Source of the DNA: Vigna angularis
Lineage: Eukaryota; Streptophyta; Magnoliopsida; Fabales; Fabaceae
Length of the DNA: 64,000 nt
Direction of reading: 5' to 3'
Assembly: GCF_016808095.1 (NCBI RefSeq)
Contig: NC_068979.1
Location: 19,002,501-19,066,500, forward strand
Shown here: positions 63,480 to 64,000 of the stretch, piece by piece
Numbering within the stretch: the first letter of the stretch is position 1
How the letters are laid out: each line of letters opens with the position of its first letter
The notes under the pieces: model-generated
Told to the model about the DNA's origin: nothing
What the model saw: the letters and a program-made list of their open reading frames with translations, nothing else
Databases searched by the model: none
Program-made: the position numbers and the translations under genes

Positions 63480-64000
63480 ATGGATGAGTCAATTACTAAA
63501 GATACTTCGAATGTTGATGCCAATAACAAAGACGATGATATTTCTCATAATGAGGTTGAAGATAATAAGGGGAATATTCAACAAAATAACAAAAAAGATT
63601 AGTCAACAACTTCTGATTGTTGGAAATATTTTACTAGGATTGGGATTGGTGATGACGAAAAGGATATGACAAGTTGTAATGGCTGCAACCAAAAATACAT
63701 AATTGGTAGTAAAAAATATGGCACTTCTCATTTGAAATGTCACATTGAAAAATGTAATAAAATTAAATATGAAGATGTGAGGCAAATGACAGTGGACGAG
63801 CAACGAAAGTTGAAAGCAAGAAAAATAGATCAAATGGTTTCCCGTAAGATGTGTGCCAATTTAATTCTTCAACATGGTTTACCACTCAACTTTGTTATGT
63901 ATGAAGCATTTAGAACTTGGATAACTTATCTCAATCCAGATGCAATATTAGTTTCTAAAAATACAATAAAGAGTGATGTTCTGAGATTATTTATGAAAGA
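63480..64000 (+). pseudogene. hAT-superfamily transposase with BED zinc finger, 5' part, in-frame stop
   Basis: From ATG 63480 the frame encodes an acidic leader, then a TAG at 63600-63602 directly before 'STTSDCWKYFTRIGIGDD'. The BED-type finger follows: aromatic W..F, 'CNGCNQKY', then 'GTSHLKCHIEKC' supplying the final zinc ligands. 'ILQHGLPLNFVMYEAFRTW' and 'LNPDAILVSKNTIKSDVL', typical of plant hAT transposases (RICESLEEPER-like), come next. The reading frame is still open at the window edge, so the catalytic core and dimerisation domain are not seen. The TAG may have killed the gene, an intron may remove it, or translation may start downstream. It is not obviously the source of the hAT elements at 1596 and 10502. 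Confidence 0.8.

Overview
This is nuclear DNA from a flowering plant. It has intron-rich genes with GT-AG junctions, long AT-rich intergenic stretches, many (TA)n tracts and dense layers of degenerate transposable elements. A legume is my best guess from the style of the repeats and the two housekeeping-type genes, but this is inference and nothing in the sequence proves it.

Two complete genes can be assembled by splicing, both on the minus strand. At 32581-37510 an eight-exon gene encodes a 779-residue KT/HAK/KUP potassium transporter of the KUP6/KUP8 type. At 57724-60470 a nine-exon gene encodes a 341-residue spermidine synthase with a clear TATA box upstream. A third coding stretch, at 63480-64000 (+), is the start of a BED-zinc-finger hAT transposase with an in-frame stop; it runs off the window.

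Most of the rest is mobile DNA. Seven elements of about 1.3-3 kb share one architecture (5' TGTNAGAACC-like end, 3' GTTACA end, 5-bp target duplications where intact). I read them as solo long terminal repeats. An eighth repeat of the same build (830-5664) directly follows a broken Ty3/gypsy integrase (5683-6657), which suggests where the family comes from. Two hAT-type elements (1596-3432 and 10502-14031) have 8-bp duplications. Three non-autonomous CACTA-type elements lie at 18492-19132, 48072-49319 and 50653-51436. A Pack-MULE at 24353-26329 has inverted ends of about 320 bp and carries pieces of at least two, probably three, cellular genes: beta-ketoacyl-ACP synthase I, a GSK3/SHAGGY kinase exon and a likely mitochondrial ribosomal protein.

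Layout: 1-8051 is a solo LTR split by a truncated gypsy element whose own LTR is split by a hAT element. 8052-14031 is AT-rich DNA and the large hAT element. 14189-30305 is a run of LTRs, a CACTA element and the Pack-MULE. 32581-37510 is the potassium transporter. 41540-51436 is LTRs and CACTA elements. 57724-60470 is spermidine synthase. The end of the window is hAT-related.

The most unusual structure is at 11291-12481 inside the large hAT element. It is two adjoining tandem arrays (105-bp and 159-bp higher-order units) built from short inverted repeats whose two arms change together while the loop stays nearly constant.
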